From positions 62,001-126,000 of the forward strand of contig JAUQQO010000053.1 of the NCBI GenBank assembly GCA_030549795.1: a DNA stretch of 64,000 bases, given 5' to 3'. The translations under genes and the position numbers were made by a program. This document shows, one piece after another, positions 35,174-44,993 of this stretch (positions are counted from its first letter, which is position 1; each line of letters begins with the position of its first letter). Source of the stretch: Pseudomonadota bacterium. Its GTDB lineage: Bacteria > Pseudomonadota > Alphaproteobacteria > Geminicoccales > Geminicoccaceae. The notes under the pieces are model-generated. The model was not told the origin of the DNA. It saw only the letters and a list, made by a program, of their open reading frames with translations, and did not search any database.

Positions 35174-35749
35174 CTAGCTCCACGAGCGGTTCGCGAGCAG
35201 ATAGCGATAGGCCTCGATCACCTCCCGCAAGCGCGCTTCCGCCACGCGGTCACCGCCGTTGAGGTCGGGGTGATAGCGCTTGGCGAGCTCTTTGAAGCGG
35301 CTCTTGAGCTGTGCCAAGGTGAAATCAGGAGGAAGGCCGAGCCGTTCTCTCATCCGCCGCGCCGTCTCGTCCCCCCTCGGCGCCTCTCGGCGCATGCCGT
35401 TGCGGCGGAACAAGCCGAGCGGATCGTCGATGCCGGGTGGCGTACGGAACCCGGCTGCGGTCCCAAAGCGCCAGGTCGGTCGATGCCAGGTCACGTCCTC
35501 TCGGCGATGCCGCTCGATCTCCTGCGGGCTCATGCCGAGAAAATAATCCCAGCGGCGATTGTACTCGCGCACGTGCTCAAGACAGAAGAACACATAGTCT
35601 CGAAGCCGCTCGCGCGAGCGCGGCGCCCGGTACCGGCCCTCGGCCGAACATCCCGGCCAAGCACATGGTTGCACGGCCGGGCGGTGCCGCTCGGCCCACG
35701 GACGGAAGAGATGGGCGTCGATGTGCGAGGCGCGATCCGAACTCTTCAT
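35174..35749 (-). CDS. J-domain protein associated with cobS/cobT
   Basis: A 191-residue protein with a C-terminal J domain. The J signature is LAQLKSRFKELAKRYHPDLN with the HPD motif that stimulates DnaK ATPase, followed by VAEARLREVIEAYRYLLANR. The N-terminal part has conserved pieces CAWPGCSAEGRYRAPRSR, RDYVFFCLEHVREYNRRWDY and FFLGMSPQEIERH, with a pair of cysteines (CAWPGC) and CLEH that may bind zinc. This arrangement, without a G/F region, is the short alphaproteobacterial J protein found beside cobS. The role would be as a DnaK co-chaperone, perhaps for the chelatase; that is inference. ATG 35747-35749 is the start; the longer frame to 35896 is low-complexity. Confidence 0.85.
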   Translation of the reverse strand: MKSSDRASHIDAHLFRPWAERHRPAVQPCAWPGCSAEGRYRAPRSRERLRDYVFFCLEHVREYNRRWDYFLGMSPQEIERHRREDVTWHRPTWRFGTAAGFRTPPGIDDPLGLFRRNGMRREAPRGDETARRMRERLGLPPDFTLAQLKSRFKELAKRYHPDLNGGDRVAEARLREVIEAYRYLLANRSWS

Positions 35750-35898
35750 GCGCCCGATGATGGTGCGCAGGCGCTGCCACCGCAAGTGAGGAGACAACCG
35801 GCCCCCGGCTGTTGGCCGCGCGCTCCTCTGACTGCTGTGCCCGCGCAAAGGGGACCCGCGGCGGCGTCGCGTCGTGGCGATCGCCGCCCGCTTCACCC

Positions 35899-36348
35899 TC
35901 AGCGCGTCTTGCCTTCGTCCTCTGCCTTGGCCTCTTCTTCGCCCTCGCCGCCCTCAGCGAGTGCGCGCGCAAGCGCGCAAATCGCATCTTGATATTTGCG
36001 GTTCGGCATGGCGACGAAGTTGCGGGCGAGTTCGAGCAACATCCGCTGCTGGGGCGTGGGCTTGAAGCGCTGTTCGCTCTCAAGCCCTTCAAAAAACCAC
36101 CCGACGTCGACCCCGAGAGCTTGGGCAATGGTGTAGAGGCGCCCGGCAGCGATGCGGTTAATACCCTTTTCGTACTTGTGCGCCTGCTGGTAGGTGACGC
36201 CGATCAGCTCGGCCATCTGCTGCTGGGTAAGGCCGAGCATGATCCGTCGCTCGCGCATCCGCGCGCCCACATAACGGTCGATGTCTTGGGCGCGCGCGCG
36301 GCCCGGGCCCCGACGCGGCGCCGGCTTGACAGGTGAACTGGATGCCAT
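35899..36348 (-). CDS. XRE/Cro-CI type helix-turn-helix regulator
   Basis: A 149-residue DNA-binding protein of the XRE family. The helix-turn-helix is RERRIMLGLTQQQMAELIGV followed by TYQQAHKYEKGINRIAAGRL, the alphaproteobacterial form of this conserved regulator. After it comes a helical C-terminal part (FKPTPQQRMLLELARNFVAM) and an acidic tail. Homologues in this class govern stress, photosynthesis or metabolic genes; the target here is unknown. The gene is transcribed away from bolA with a 229-bp shared upstream region. Confidence 0.87.
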   Translation of the reverse strand: MASSSPVKPAPRRGPGRARAQDIDRYVGARMRERRIMLGLTQQQMAELIGVTYQQAHKYEKGINRIAAGRLYTIAQALGVDVGWFFEGLESEQRFKPTPQQRMLLELARNFVAMPNRKYQDAICALARALAEGGEGEEEAKAEDEGKTR

Positions 36349-36577
36349 CGCACTTCTCCCGACCGGCTGGTCACGATCGCGACGCGGCGTGCATCCGCGC
36401 CGCCCGCGATGGGCTCGTTCCCACCGCGCTCTACCGCGAGGTTAGGCGCCTATCCTTGAGATTTAGTTAATCCATCCCGAGGTGACGAGCGAGCAACCAA
36501 AAGTGGTCCAAAGCGTATCGCAGGGTGCACAACCCGCGGCCTAGGGATCGGAAAAAGCGAGCGAGGAGAGCGAACCC

Positions 36578-36853
36578 TTGGGCGTGCGATCCGAGATCGA
36601 GCGTCGGCTCAATGCCGCCTTCGCACCCGAACTGCTCGAAGTGATCGACGAATCGGCGCGGCACAGCGGACACGCCGGTGCCCGGCCCGAAGGCGAGACC
36701 CATTTCCGCATCCATATCATAAGCTCGGCTTTTGCCGGTTTGAGCCGGCTCGAGCGGCAGCGTCGTATCTACGCTTTGCTCTCCGATCTCTTGCGCACGC
36801 GGGTGCATGCGCTGGCAATCGTCGCCCGCGCCCCCGGTGAACCTCCTCCCTGA
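36578..36853 (+). CDS. BolA family protein
   Basis: A 91-residue BolA-like protein. The core is a class II KH-like fold: EIERRLNAAFAPELLEVIDE, then HSGHAGARPEGETHFRIHII and FAGLSRLERQRRIYALLSDL with the RxxRHRxVY-like segment replaced by LERQRRIYALL. BolA proteins pair with monothiol glutaredoxins in iron-sulfur trafficking; the His/Cys ligands (HSGH, THFRIHI) are present. A TTG at 36578, seven bases after GAGGAGAG, is the most likely start; GTG at 36584 is the alternative. Gene order bolA - J protein - cobS is common in alphaproteobacteria. Here the XRE gene intervenes. Confidence 0.88.
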   Translation: MGVRSEIERRLNAAFAPELLEVIDESARHSGHAGARPEGETHFRIHIISSAFAGLSRLERQRRIYALLSDLLRTRVHALAIVARAPGEPPP

Positions 36854-37092
36854 AGCCAAGAGCCCGGTCGCATGCAGGCTCCGCTGGTCAAGCGGAGGTG
36901 ACGTGCTCCCCTGCCCCTTTTTCGTTCTGCGCCGGTCGTCGATCGCTCGTCGAGGTGAACGTCAGCTATCCCCTCGATCTTCGTCCTCCGCGCACGTCGC
37001 TGAGGAACTGAGCGCGCGGCTTACGAACTACCGCGCGCTTTGAAGATGCGCCATCGAAGCGATGCGCGTTTTGCGCTTTAAAGCCCATGAGC

Positions 37093-37968
37093 TTACGGCC
37101 AGGCGACGAGCGGTGGCAAGGACATGAGGATGGCATCGGGATTGCCGCCTGTCTCGAGACCGAAGCGGGTGCCGCGGTCGTAGAGTAAGTTGAACTCGAC
37201 ATAGCGACCCCGTCGGATCAACTGATAGCGCCGCTCCTCCTCGCTCCACGGGCGATCCATGTGACGGCGGACCAATTCGGGATAGACTTCAAGAAACGCT
37301 TCCCCCACGGCTCGGGTGAACGCGAACGTATGTTCGAAATCGCCTTCCAGGTAATCGTAAAAAATGCCACCCACGCCCCTCGGTTCTCCGCGGTGGGGGA
37401 TGAAGAAATATTCGTCTGCCCACTTCTTAAAGCGCGGGTAGGCGTCGGCAGCGTAGAGCCTGCAGGCCGCTTCCAGCCGAGCGTGGAACCGCGCGGTGTC
37501 TTCGGCATCGGGATAGATCGGGTTGAGATCCGCCCCACCGCCGAACCACGCTCGGGTGGTGCGGATGTGGCGGGTATTCATGTGCGCGGGCGGCACGCGC
37601 GGGGAGCGCGGGTGGGCGACGAGCGACACACCCGAGGCCCAAAAGCGCGGGTCTTCTTCGGCGCCTGGGATCTGGGCGGCGAAACGGGGAGCGAACGTGC
37701 CCCAGACGGTGGACACATTCACCCCCACTTTCTCGAACACGCGGCCGCGCATGATCGCCATCACGCCACCGCCGCCGCCCGGCCGCCGCCAGGCGGTACG
37801 CTCGAAGCGACCAGGGGGCAGATCGGCAACGAGCGGGTTGCAGCAGGCGTCCTCGATCGCTTCGAAGGCAGCGCACAGCCGATCGCGCAGCTGCTCGAAC
37901 CACTCGCGCGCGCGGCGCTGTTCGTCGGTTTCGGGGTAGACCGTTTCGTCAATGGCGGCGTCACTCAT
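37093..37968 (-). CDS. hemF: Oxygen-dependent coproporphyrinogen III oxidase HemF
   Basis: A 291-residue enzyme of heme synthesis that uses oxygen to convert coproporphyrinogen III to protoporphyrinogen IX. The family motifs are in place: [80 protein letters not shown] and [20 protein letters not shown]. The length is near normal. It overlaps the trmL stop/start region by four bases on the same strand, so both are expressed together. Confidence 0.96.
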   Translation of the reverse strand: MSDAAIDETVYPETDEQRRAREWFEQLRDRLCAAFEAIEDACCNPLVADLPPGRFERTAWRRPGGGGGVMAIMRGRVFEKVGVNVSTVWGTFAPRFAAQIPGAEEDPRFWASGVSLVAHPRSPRVPPAHMNTRHIRTTRAWFGGGADLNPIYPDAEDTARFHARLEAACRLYAADAYPRFKKWADEYFFIPHRGEPRGVGGIFYDYLEGDFEHTFAFTRAVGEAFLEVYPELVRRHMDRPWSEEERRYQLIRRGRYVEFNLLYDRGTRFGLETGGNPDAILMSLPPLVAWP

Positions 37969-38471
37969 TCCGCTCGTTGCTCCTCGCGCAAGGGCGGACC
38001 AGAAAGCGCGTCCATCGTGCTAAGCTGCCGCATGGCCTCGGCGGCGACGATCGCACCGGCGACGACCAGGTTCAAGGAACGGCGCCCCGGCGCCAAGGGT
38101 ATGCGCACCGCGAGCTGGGCCCGCTGGTGAAAAGCCGCAGGTACGCCGTAGCGTTCGTTGCCGAGCAGCAGCACATCATCGGACCGGTAGCGCACGCGGT
38201 GGTACGCAACTGCCGCCCGGGTGTCGAGCAGGACCACCCGCCGGCCGCCGGCGGCGGCCCAGTCGAAGAAGCTGTGGGCATCGAGGTGGCGCCGAAGTTC
38301 GATGAAGCCGCCATAGTCGAGCGCGGTTTGGCGGATCCGCCGATCGGAGAGGGGAAAGCCGAGGGGTTCGATGAGGTGCAGCTCGAGATCGAAACAGGCG
38401 CACAGCCGCACGGCAGCGCCGAGATTGTGCGGCCGTGCCGTCTCGAAGAGCGCGATCGCGAGCCGGCTCAT
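37965..38471 (-). CDS. trmL: tRNA (cytidine(34)-2'-O)-methyltransferase TrmL
   Basis: A 168-residue SPOUT methyltransferase that methylates the ribose of the wobble base C34/U34 in tRNA-Leu. It starts [20 protein letters not shown], which contains the knot-domain N-x-G motif, then has [20 protein letters not shown] and the SAM-binding tail [14 protein letters not shown] with [18 protein letters not shown]. The SPOUT knot is complete and the length is usual. A four-base ATGA overlap links it to hemF. Next upstream, divergent, is the bc1 operon. Confidence 0.93.
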   Translation of the reverse strand: MSRLAIALFETARPHNLGAAVRLCACFDLELHLIEPLGFPLSDRRIRQTALDYGGFIELRRHLDAHSFFDWAAAGGRRVVLLDTRAAVAYHRVRYRSDDVLLLGNERYGVPAAFHQRAQLAVRIPLAPGRRSLNLVVAGAIVAAEAMRQLSTMDALSGPPLREEQRAE

Positions 38472-38614
38472 GCCCGCACCCTGTGACCGCGCCGCCGCGC
38501 GCGGGAAGACTTGCGACTTTCCGCCCCTTGTCGCCTCACCGTCGCACTCATAGCTTGCGCGAGCGCAGAGAGCCGCTTTTCGCGCGCAGCTGCGATTCTA
38601 TCGGGAGCCCATCG

Positions 38615-39163
38615 ATGGCCGATTCGACCGCTTCCGTCGAGCCCGTTGAGGGCGGCAAGCGGCGGGACTTTCTCGAACTCCTCACCTGGTCGACGCTCGC
38701 CGTCGGCACGGCGGCGGCGATTTGGCCGTTCATCCACCAGATGAACCCTTCCGCCGACGTGTTGGCGCTCGCCACCGTCGAGGTCGATCTTTCCAAGATC
38801 CCGCAGGGCTCGGCGATCAAAGTGATGTGGCGCGGCAAGCCGGTGTTCATCCGCCACCGCACGCCCGAAGAGATCGCCGAGGCCCAGGCCGTTCCGCTCT
38901 CCGAGCTGCGCGATCCCGAACCCGACAGCGCGCGCGTGAAAAAACCGGAATGGCTGATCATGGTGGGCGTGTGCACGCACCTCGGCTGCATCCCCTTGGG
39001 CACCGCGGCAGGCGAGCCCAAGGGCGAGTATGGCGGTTGGTTCTGCCCGTGCCACGGCTCGCACTATGATACATCGGGCCGGATCCGGAAGGGCCCGGCG
39101 CCGAGCAACCTCCCGATTCCGCAGTATACCTTCCTCTCGGACACGCTGGTGCGCATCGGCTGA
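38615..39163 (+). CDS. petA: Ubiquinol-cytochrome c reductase iron-sulfur (Rieske) subunit
   Basis: A 182-residue Rieske protein of the cytochrome bc1 complex, exported by Tat and held by an N-terminal membrane helix. [20 protein letters not shown] is the twin-arginine plus anchor segment. The 2Fe-2S ligands lie in [13 protein letters not shown] and [14 protein letters not shown]. Start ATG 38615 gives the usual short leader. The three genes petA, petB and petC follow with gaps of 43 and 5 bp, a standard operon. Confidence 0.97.
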   Translation: MADSTASVEPVEGGKRRDFLELLTWSTLAVGTAAAIWPFIHQMNPSADVLALATVEVDLSKIPQGSAIKVMWRGKPVFIRHRTPEEIAEAQAVPLSELRDPEPDSARVKKPEWLIMVGVCTHLGCIPLGTAAGEPKGEYGGWFCPCHGSHYDTSGRIRKGPAPSNLPIPQYTFLSDTLVRIG

Positions 39164-39206
39164 CGAGCGTTGGCGCCGATCCCAGCCAAACCTTACGGAG
39201 CTCCGC

Positions 39207-40472
39207 ATGGCGAGCGACGTCGAGCCCCTGGTCCTCAAGAGCCCGACCCTACGGTGGATTGAGGAACGCCTGCCGCTTTTGAGCTTCGGCTACAGGCATC
39301 TCGTCGCCTATCCCACCCCACGCAATTTGAGTTATTGGTGGAATTTTGGCTCGCTCGCTGGTTTTATCTTGGTCGTTCAGATTATCACCGGCATCGTGCT
39401 GGCCATGCACTACACGCCGCACGTCGCGCATGCCTTCGATAGCGTCGAACATATCATGCGCGACGTGAACTGGGGGTGGCTCATTCGCTATCTCCACTCC
39501 AACGGTGCGTCGATGTTCTTCGCTGTCGTCTACATCCACATCTTCCGCGGCCTGTATTATGGCTCGTACAAGGCGCCGCGCGAGCTTTTGTGGATGATCG
39601 GCGTCGTCATCCTGCTCCTCATGATGATGACGGCGTTCATGGGTTATGTGTTGCCGTGGGGCCAGATGAGCTTCTGGGCGGCCACCGTTATCACCAACCT
39701 GTTTTCGGCGATCCCGCTTGTGGGCGAGGGCATCGTCACCTGGCTGTGGGGTGGCTTCGCAGTCGACAATCCAACGCTCAACCGGTTCTTCTCCCTGCAC
39801 TATCTGTTGCCCTTCGTGATCGTGGGGATGGTGTTTTTGCACCTCGTCGCCCTCCACACCCACGGTTCCAACAACCCCCTCGGGATCGATCTTACCAGGA
39901 AAGACAAAATCCCGTTCCATCCCTACTATACGGTTAAAGACCTCTTCGGTATTGCTGTATTCTTGTTGGTCTATCTCGGCTTCGTGTTCTTCGCGCCCGA
40001 TTTCCTCGGGCATCCGGACAATTACATTCCGGCCAACCCACTGGTGACTCCCGCCCACATCGTGCCTGAATGGTACTTCCTGCCCTTTTACGCCATCCTG
40101 CGGGCGATCACCTTCGATATCTTCTGGATCATTCCGGCGAAGCTGGGCGGTGTCATCGCCATGGTGGCGTCGATCGTTGTCCTCTTCTTCCTGCCGTGGC
40201 TCGACACTTCGAAAGTGCGCAGTGCGCGCTTCCGCCCGATCTACCGGATCTTCTTCTGGATCCTCGTCCTCGACTGCTTGGTTCTCGGTTACGTCGGCGC
40301 CAATCCGCCCGAGGGTTGGCTCGTGACGCTCGGGCAAATCGCGACCTTCTGGTATTTCGCCCACTTCCTGATCATCCTGCCGATCCTCGGCAAACTCGAG
40401 CGTCCTCTGCCCGTTCCCGAGAGCTTGAGCGCGCCCGTGCTCCCGCGCGGTGCGGCTGTGCCTGCGGAGTGA
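39207..40472 (+). CDS. petB: Cytochrome b subunit of the bc1 complex
   Basis: A 421-residue cytochrome b with eight membrane helices. Heme-ligand histidines are in [20 protein letters not shown] and [20 protein letters not shown]; the Q-outer-site PEWY motif is [15 protein letters not shown]. The extra alphaproteobacterial C-terminal tail (residues 405-421) is normal. ATG 39207 stands six bases after CGGAG. It uses quinol oxidation to drive proton translocation with the Rieske and c1 subunits. Confidence 0.97.
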   Translation: MASDVEPLVLKSPTLRWIEERLPLLSFGYRHLVAYPTPRNLSYWWNFGSLAGFILVVQIITGIVLAMHYTPHVAHAFDSVEHIMRDVNWGWLIRYLHSNGASMFFAVVYIHIFRGLYYGSYKAPRELLWMIGVVILLLMMMTAFMGYVLPWGQMSFWAATVITNLFSAIPLVGEGIVTWLWGGFAVDNPTLNRFFSLHYLLPFVIVGMVFLHLVALHTHGSNNPLGIDLTRKDKIPFHPYYTVKDLFGIAVFLLVYLGFVFFAPDFLGHPDNYIPANPLVTPAHIVPEWYFLPFYAILRAITFDIFWIIPAKLGGVIAMVASIVVLFFLPWLDTSKVRSARFRPIYRIFFWILVLDCLVLGYVGANPPEGWLVTLGQIATFWYFAHFLIILPILGKLERPLPVPESLSAPVLPRGAAVPAE

Positions 40473-40477
40473 GCGCC

Positions 40478-41245
40478 ATGCGCAGGGTTGTTCGCCTGTT
40501 GGGCAGCGTCCTCGCCCTCTCCGTGCTCTGCGCGACGAGCGTCCGGGCGGCCGTCGAGGCCGAACCGCCGCTCCGCGAGTCTTGGCCGCACCAGGGAATC
40601 TTCGGGACCTGGGACCGGCGCGCCGTGCAGCGCGGTTTTCAAGTGTACAAGGAAGTTTGCGCGTCGTGCCACAGCCTCAAATACCTCGCCTTTCGCAATC
40701 TCGCCGACCTCGGGTTCACTGAAGCCGAAGTCAAGGCGATCGCAGCGCAATATACCGTAGTCGACGGTCCCAACGATCAAGGCGAGATGTTCGAGCGACC
40801 GGCGCGCCCTTCCGACCGCATGCCGGGACCTTACGCCAACGAGCAAGCCGCACGCGCCGCCAACAACGGTGCCCTGCCGCCCGATCTGTCCTTGATCGTC
40901 AAGGCTCGAAAAGGCGGTGAAAATTATATTTACAGCCTTCTGGTCGGTTACGAGGAACCGCCGAGCGGTGTGACCGTTCCGGAGGGTATGCACTACAACA
41001 AATATTTCCCGGGGCATTTCATCGCGATGCCTCAGATCCTGCAGCCCGATGCCGTCTCCTATGCCGACGGCACGCCCGCCACCGTCGCGCAGATGGCACG
41101 CGATGTCACCCAATTTTTAGCCTGGGTCGCTGATCCGAGAATGGAGGAGCGCAAGGGCACGGGCATCACCACCATGCTCTTCCTGATCGCGCTCACAGCC
41201 CTCCTCTACGCCTACAAGCGGCGCGTTTGGGCAGACGTACACTGA
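40478..41245 (+). CDS. petC: Cytochrome c1 subunit of the bc1 complex
   Basis: A 255-residue membrane-anchored cytochrome c1. A Sec signal peptide (residues 1-24, cleavage near VRA) leads into the heme site YKEVCASCHSLKYLAFRN (CASCH) and the distal ligand segment GHFIAMPQILQP with Met. One C-terminal membrane helix (ITTMLFLIALTALLYAYKRR) anchors it in the inner membrane. It is a separate gene rather than a b/c1 fusion. It completes the petABC operon; no gene of the same strand follows directly. Confidence 0.96.
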   Translation: MRRVVRLLGSVLALSVLCATSVRAAVEAEPPLRESWPHQGIFGTWDRRAVQRGFQVYKEVCASCHSLKYLAFRNLADLGFTEAEVKAIAAQYTVVDGPNDQGEMFERPARPSDRMPGPYANEQAARAANNGALPPDLSLIVKARKGGENYIYSLLVGYEEPPSGVTVPEGMHYNKYFPGHFIAMPQILQPDAVSYADGTPATVAQMARDVTQFLAWVADPRMEERKGTGITTMLFLIALTALLYAYKRRVWADVH

Positions 41246-41373
41246 TCGACCTGCGCGGATCCTCGACCGCGTGCGACGCTGCAAGGAGCTGTGTTCCGCA
41301 CGGTTGATCCCTCGCGGTTCGCCCCTTGAGCGCGTGCGCTTTGTCGGTGCGCGCGAACCGAGGTCGGCAAGGC

Positions 41374-42321
41374 TTAAGGGGCGAAACGGCGCAGGATCAT
41401 GTCCGGTGCACTCGTATTGTGCCGGGAGGGAACCAACCGCCCGGCCCACAGCTCCGACGCGTGGGCCTCGCGGAAGGTAGGAAGTGCCGCCTCTTCGAAA
41501 TGCCCACCGGGCACGCGCCAGGCTAGGCGCGCGACATCGGCATTGTGTTCGGTCACATACATCGAGCGCAGGGCAGCGAAGGGGCGGCCGTCACCGATCG
41601 GCCGATCGAAGAGGACCTCGAGCGTGATCCGCTCTTGATCGAGATGGGCGAGCCGCAAGCGTCCGCCCCCGCCGCGAGCGAACGTGAACGTGAAGGTCTT
41701 GGTTTCGGGAACGAACTCCATTGCGGTGATGTCGACCATCGGTCGTCCGGCGGTCTCGACCGGCCCGACGAGGAACGAGGTGCCATAAGCCGTCCACCTC
41801 AGATGCGCCGGCGGCAGAGGACGCGCGCGCCAATAGCCGTCTCCCGGGTAGACGACTAGGATCTCTTCGGCGCGCTCTTGGAAGCGAGTCCAGAGTTGCA
41901 GTACGTGGAAACCGTCGTGAACGACATCGCCGACGCGAAACGGTACGAGCGTCGGTCGCCAGAACTTGGCGAAGACATAGCCGACGAGCTGCCATTCGAC
42001 CGTCTCAAAGATCGTCTTGCGGGCGGGATGGAAACTGTATTCCGGCGCGGTCGATACGACATGCTGGCAGTTGGTCAAATCCGGCAGCCAACGGTCGACG
42101 TTCAAGGTGCCGATATAGGCGGGGTGAACCGCCTCGACCTCGAAGCTGCGCACGCGCGGCGAGACGAACTCGATGGTCACATTGTCCTTTTCTGCACAGG
42201 CCGTGGGTTCCGTTCGGTTGATGACGTGAACGAAGAGGTCTTCCGCTGCGCTCTGCCGGCCCAAGAGCTCGACTGCGAGCGCACCGGTTGAGACGAGGAA
42301 GGTCCGTCGCGCCAAGTTCAT
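41374..42321 (-). CDS. Tat-exported protein of unknown function
   Basis: A 315-residue protein that I do not recognise. The leader MNLARRTFLVSTGALAVELL has a twin-arginine motif (ARRTFLV) and a signal ending QSAAE, so it is exported folded. The mature protein looks beta-rich, with a cysteine pair (TACAEKD and LTNCQHV) and segments VTIEFVSPRVRSFEVEAVHP, VSTAPEYSFHPARKTIFETV and VVYPGDGYWRARPLPPAHLR. It is the last gene of an operon of overlapping genes (cytochrome b561, OpgH, FkbM methyltransferase). Its job may relate to periplasmic glucans, but this rests only on position. Confidence 0.75.
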   Translation of the reverse strand: MNLARRTFLVSTGALAVELLGRQSAAEDLFVHVINRTEPTACAEKDNVTIEFVSPRVRSFEVEAVHPAYIGTLNVDRWLPDLTNCQHVVSTAPEYSFHPARKTIFETVEWQLVGYVFAKFWRPTLVPFRVGDVVHDGFHVLQLWTRFQERAEEILVVYPGDGYWRARPLPPAHLRWTAYGTSFLVGPVETAGRPMVDITAMEFVPETKTFTFTFARGGGGRLRLAHLDQERITLEVLFDRPIGDGRPFAALRSMYVTEHNADVARLAWRVPGGHFEEAALPTFREAHASELWAGRLVPSRHNTSAPDMILRRFAP

Positions 42322-43085
42322 CGACTCGCATCCTCGAAGATTCGGGCGTAGACGTCACCAGAATTCGCCTCATGCGGCAGCTCGGCGAGAATACGCGCCA
42401 TGGTCTCGGCATCCACCCAGCGGCCGAGCACCAGCTTCTGTGTTTCTCCGAGCGCGTAGTCGAAGCGGTAAGGTGCGAGCGCGCTTAAGCGGTCGAGGCA
42501 ACGCTGCGCCACCGCGCGCGCGATGGTGGTGAACTCGAAGGAAAGTGCTCGAACGGGTGTTGAGAGCCCCAACAGGACCTGATCCTCGAAGCCCTCGACA
42601 TCGATCTTGATGAAGGCTGGGATCCCGAAGCGCTGGATGAGCTCATCGAGCGTAACGACTTCGACTTCGAGTGAGCGGTCCCATTCTTGCCCTTCCCATC
42701 CGGGAGCGCCGCGGGCGTTCGCGACGAAGGCCGCCGAGGCGGTCGAAACGGTGGGATTACGCGAGTTCACTTGGAGCAAAAGACGCCCGGCTTTGGCGCC
42801 GGCAGCAACCGGCAGAAGTGTCACCGCAGGGTCGCGCCCGTGCAAGAAACGGATCACCCGTGCTGGTCCTGGCTGCGGCTCGAGGGCGACGACCCGCGCT
42901 CCCAGCCGACGAAAGGATGAGACGCGATCGCCCACATGGGCACCGATGTCGAAGACGAGGTCGCCTGGGCGGATAAAGTGACGATAGAGCCGATCCATGG
43001 CCCAATGATGGGCGCGATCGAGATGATAGATGCGGATCGAACGCCAAAGTCCGCGCAGCTCTGCAAGGCGCGAGCGCACACTCAT
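42318..43085 (-). CDS. FkbM family methyltransferase
   Basis: A 255-residue SAM-dependent methyltransferase. The SAM site is LVFDIGAHVGDRVSSFRRLG, followed by RVVALEPQP and the FkbM signature LEVEVVTLDELIQRFGIPAF, IKIDVEGFEDQVLLG. FkbM-type enzymes commonly O-methylate sugars in polysaccharides and glycolipids, so periplasmic glucan or surface sugar methylation is plausible beside opgH. Its ends overlap both neighbours by four bases (ATGA) each. Confidence 0.88.
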   Translation of the reverse strand: MSVRSRLAELRGLWRSIRIYHLDRAHHWAMDRLYRHFIRPGDLVFDIGAHVGDRVSSFRRLGARVVALEPQPGPARVIRFLHGRDPAVTLLPVAAGAKAGRLLLQVNSRNPTVSTASAAFVANARGAPGWEGQEWDRSLEVEVVTLDELIQRFGIPAFIKIDVEGFEDQVLLGLSTPVRALSFEFTTIARAVAQRCLDRLSALAPYRFDYALGETQKLVLGRWVDAETMARILAELPHEANSGDVYARIFEDASR

Positions 43086-44920
43086 ACTCCACGCGAAGCG
43101 TTGTTCGGTGTGCGTACAGCGCGAATTTCCTCCGGCGGGTCGAGATCTTCGGGAATGGCGCAGACGCCCCGCCGCTCCGCCCAGGCCCCGATCGCCGGAT
43201 CGGCGGTGAACACGGCAAAGGGAACAGCGAGCAGAAAGCCGATCAGAAGCGGGCTACCCCAAATCAGCACGGCCGGCGCCTGCCAGGCGAGCAGACCGCA
43301 GACGATAAGGCCGAAGAGGAGCTGGGGCCACAGACCGCGCAACGCCGATCGCCACGAGAGCGCATGGGTGTCGCGCGCCTGACCGCTCCACACAGCCGAG
43401 CGGCCGAACAGCAGTCCGACCATGAACAGCGTGATACGGAACGTCGTCGCCGCGCCCAAAAGGAAGGAAAAGACGAGCTCGAGCAGCGCACCGACCGTAA
43501 AGCGCAGCCGCCCGCCATAGCGGCGCGCGGCTTGTGCGCTGATCAGAACATCGAGATAACCCGCGAGCTTGGGCGCGAGATACACGAGAAGAAAAAGCAG
43601 ATAGAGCACGATCGCGAGCGCGACCGGGAAACTCCCCGTGGGATCAGTATCGAAGGGCTTAAGCGCCACGAGCGCGATCAACAGAGTCCAAGCCGGCACG
43701 CCCAAGAACATCAAGATCGCCCACACGAGTTGGAACCGGCTCGTCGGCAAAAGCCCAGGCATGGTCAGAAGCTTGAGGTATTGCAGATTGCCCTGGCACC
43801 AGCGCACGTCGCGGCGGGAAAATTCGAGAAGGGTTGGCGGATTTTCTTCCCACGATCCTTCTTCGGTCGGCAACACGCGGACTTCGTATCCGGCACGGCG
43901 CATCAGCGCAGCTTCGACTTGATCGTGTGACATCACATGTCCGCCCAGAGGCGGCTTTCCGGGCAAAATCGGCAGCTCGCAGAATTGAACGAAGGGGGCG
44001 ATCCGTACCATCGCATTATGGCCCCAAAAGGGGCCGCAATCGCCGACCCACCATGCCTGGCCCATGGTATAGGTCCGCATCCCCGCCCGCATGCCGAACT
44101 GGAAGACGCGCGCAAAGAGGCTGGATGAGGGCATGCCGACGACCAGGCTCTGCAGGATGCCGATCCGCGGATGCGCCTGCATGATCCGCGCCAGGCGCAC
44201 GATCGTCGTCCCGCTCATCAGGCTGTCGGCATCGAGGGGCAGCATGAGCTCGTAGGCATGACCCCAGCGGGCACAGAAATCGCGTAAGTTCCCGGCTTTG
44301 AACCCGACGTTGTGGGCCCGTCTTCGATAGACGATCTTGTTGGGATGAGAGAGCTCTGCCTGCCAGCGGGCGAATTCACGCTCTTCGCGCGCCGCGATGT
44401 CGGGATCGGAAGTGTCGGATAAGACGTAATAGTCGAAGGCCGCGCCTTCGCCCGTGGCGTCTATGCTGCTTTTGATCGTGCGCAGGCGCGCGAAGGCTCG
44501 CTTGGGATCCTCGTTGCGCAGGAACATCAGCACCGCGCAGCGAAGGCGCAGCGGTTCGGCGCGTTCGCCCGCGGCGGCGAAGGGCGCGACCCGCGCCAAC
44601 CCATCGCGCACCCCATGCAGGAGCCAAAAACCGATCACCGCGTTCCAAAAGCCGAGCACGCTCCACGGCAGCCCGATCAGAAAACAGAGGAAGATCCCAA
44701 GATCGAACGCACTCCAACCGCCGGCCCCGAGAACCGCCACCGCGAGCCAAGCGAACGCGAGATAAGTGATGAGGTTGAGCCCGAAGACCCAGAGCCTGCG
44801 GCGGCGGAGGACAGCCAGATCATCGAGCCCGGCTGGTGTGCGATCGAGCTTAAGATTAGCCGACAGATCGCCAGCCTCCTGGCGCGCCAGAGAACCTTCC
44901 GATGGAGGAGCGACGTTCAT
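43082..44920 (-). CDS. opgH: Glucans biosynthesis glucosyltransferase OpgH (MdoH)
   Basis: An inner-membrane glycosyltransferase family 2 enzyme that makes the beta-1,2 backbone of osmoregulated periplasmic glucans from UDP-glucose. From ATG 44918-44920 it is 612 residues; GTG 45004 (640 residues), overlapping the preceding stop, is the alternative. The GT2 motifs are LSDTSDPDIAAREEREFARW, ELMLPLDADSLMSG, MSHDQVEAALMRRAGYEVRV and SRRDVRWCQGNLQYLKLLTM. Membrane helices sit at both ends. OpgG, the usual periplasmic partner, is not in the window. Alphaproteobacterial OpgH proteins are shorter than that of E. coli, as here. Confidence 0.9.
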   Translation of the reverse strand: MNVAPPSEGSLARQEAGDLSANLKLDRTPAGLDDLAVLRRRRLWVFGLNLITYLAFAWLAVAVLGAGGWSAFDLGIFLCFLIGLPWSVLGFWNAVIGFWLLHGVRDGLARVAPFAAAGERAEPLRLRCAVLMFLRNEDPKRAFARLRTIKSSIDATGEGAAFDYYVLSDTSDPDIAAREEREFARWQAELSHPNKIVYRRRAHNVGFKAGNLRDFCARWGHAYELMLPLDADSLMSGTTIVRLARIMQAHPRIGILQSLVVGMPSSSLFARVFQFGMRAGMRTYTMGQAWWVGDCGPFWGHNAMVRIAPFVQFCELPILPGKPPLGGHVMSHDQVEAALMRRAGYEVRVLPTEEGSWEENPPTLLEFSRRDVRWCQGNLQYLKLLTMPGLLPTSRFQLVWAILMFLGVPAWTLLIALVALKPFDTDPTGSFPVALAIVLYLLFLLVYLAPKLAGYLDVLISAQAARRYGGRLRFTVGALLELVFSFLLGAATTFRITLFMVGLLFGRSAVWSGQARDTHALSWRSALRGLWPQLLFGLIVCGLLAWQAPAVLIWGSPLLIGFLLAVPFAVFTADPAIGAWAERRGVCAIPEDLDPPEEIRAVRTPNNASRGV

Positions 44921-44993
44921 CGCGATGATCGTTCCTTTTCGCCCGCGCGCGGAGATAGAGCGCTGCGCCTCGGCGCGCCAGGGAACGGACGCA

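Noticed and set aside
37050-37080. Hairpin GCGCCATCG/CGATGCGC followed by GTTTT as terminator between bolA and hemF
   Set aside because: The stem has a bulge and the T run is only four bases; too weak to call.
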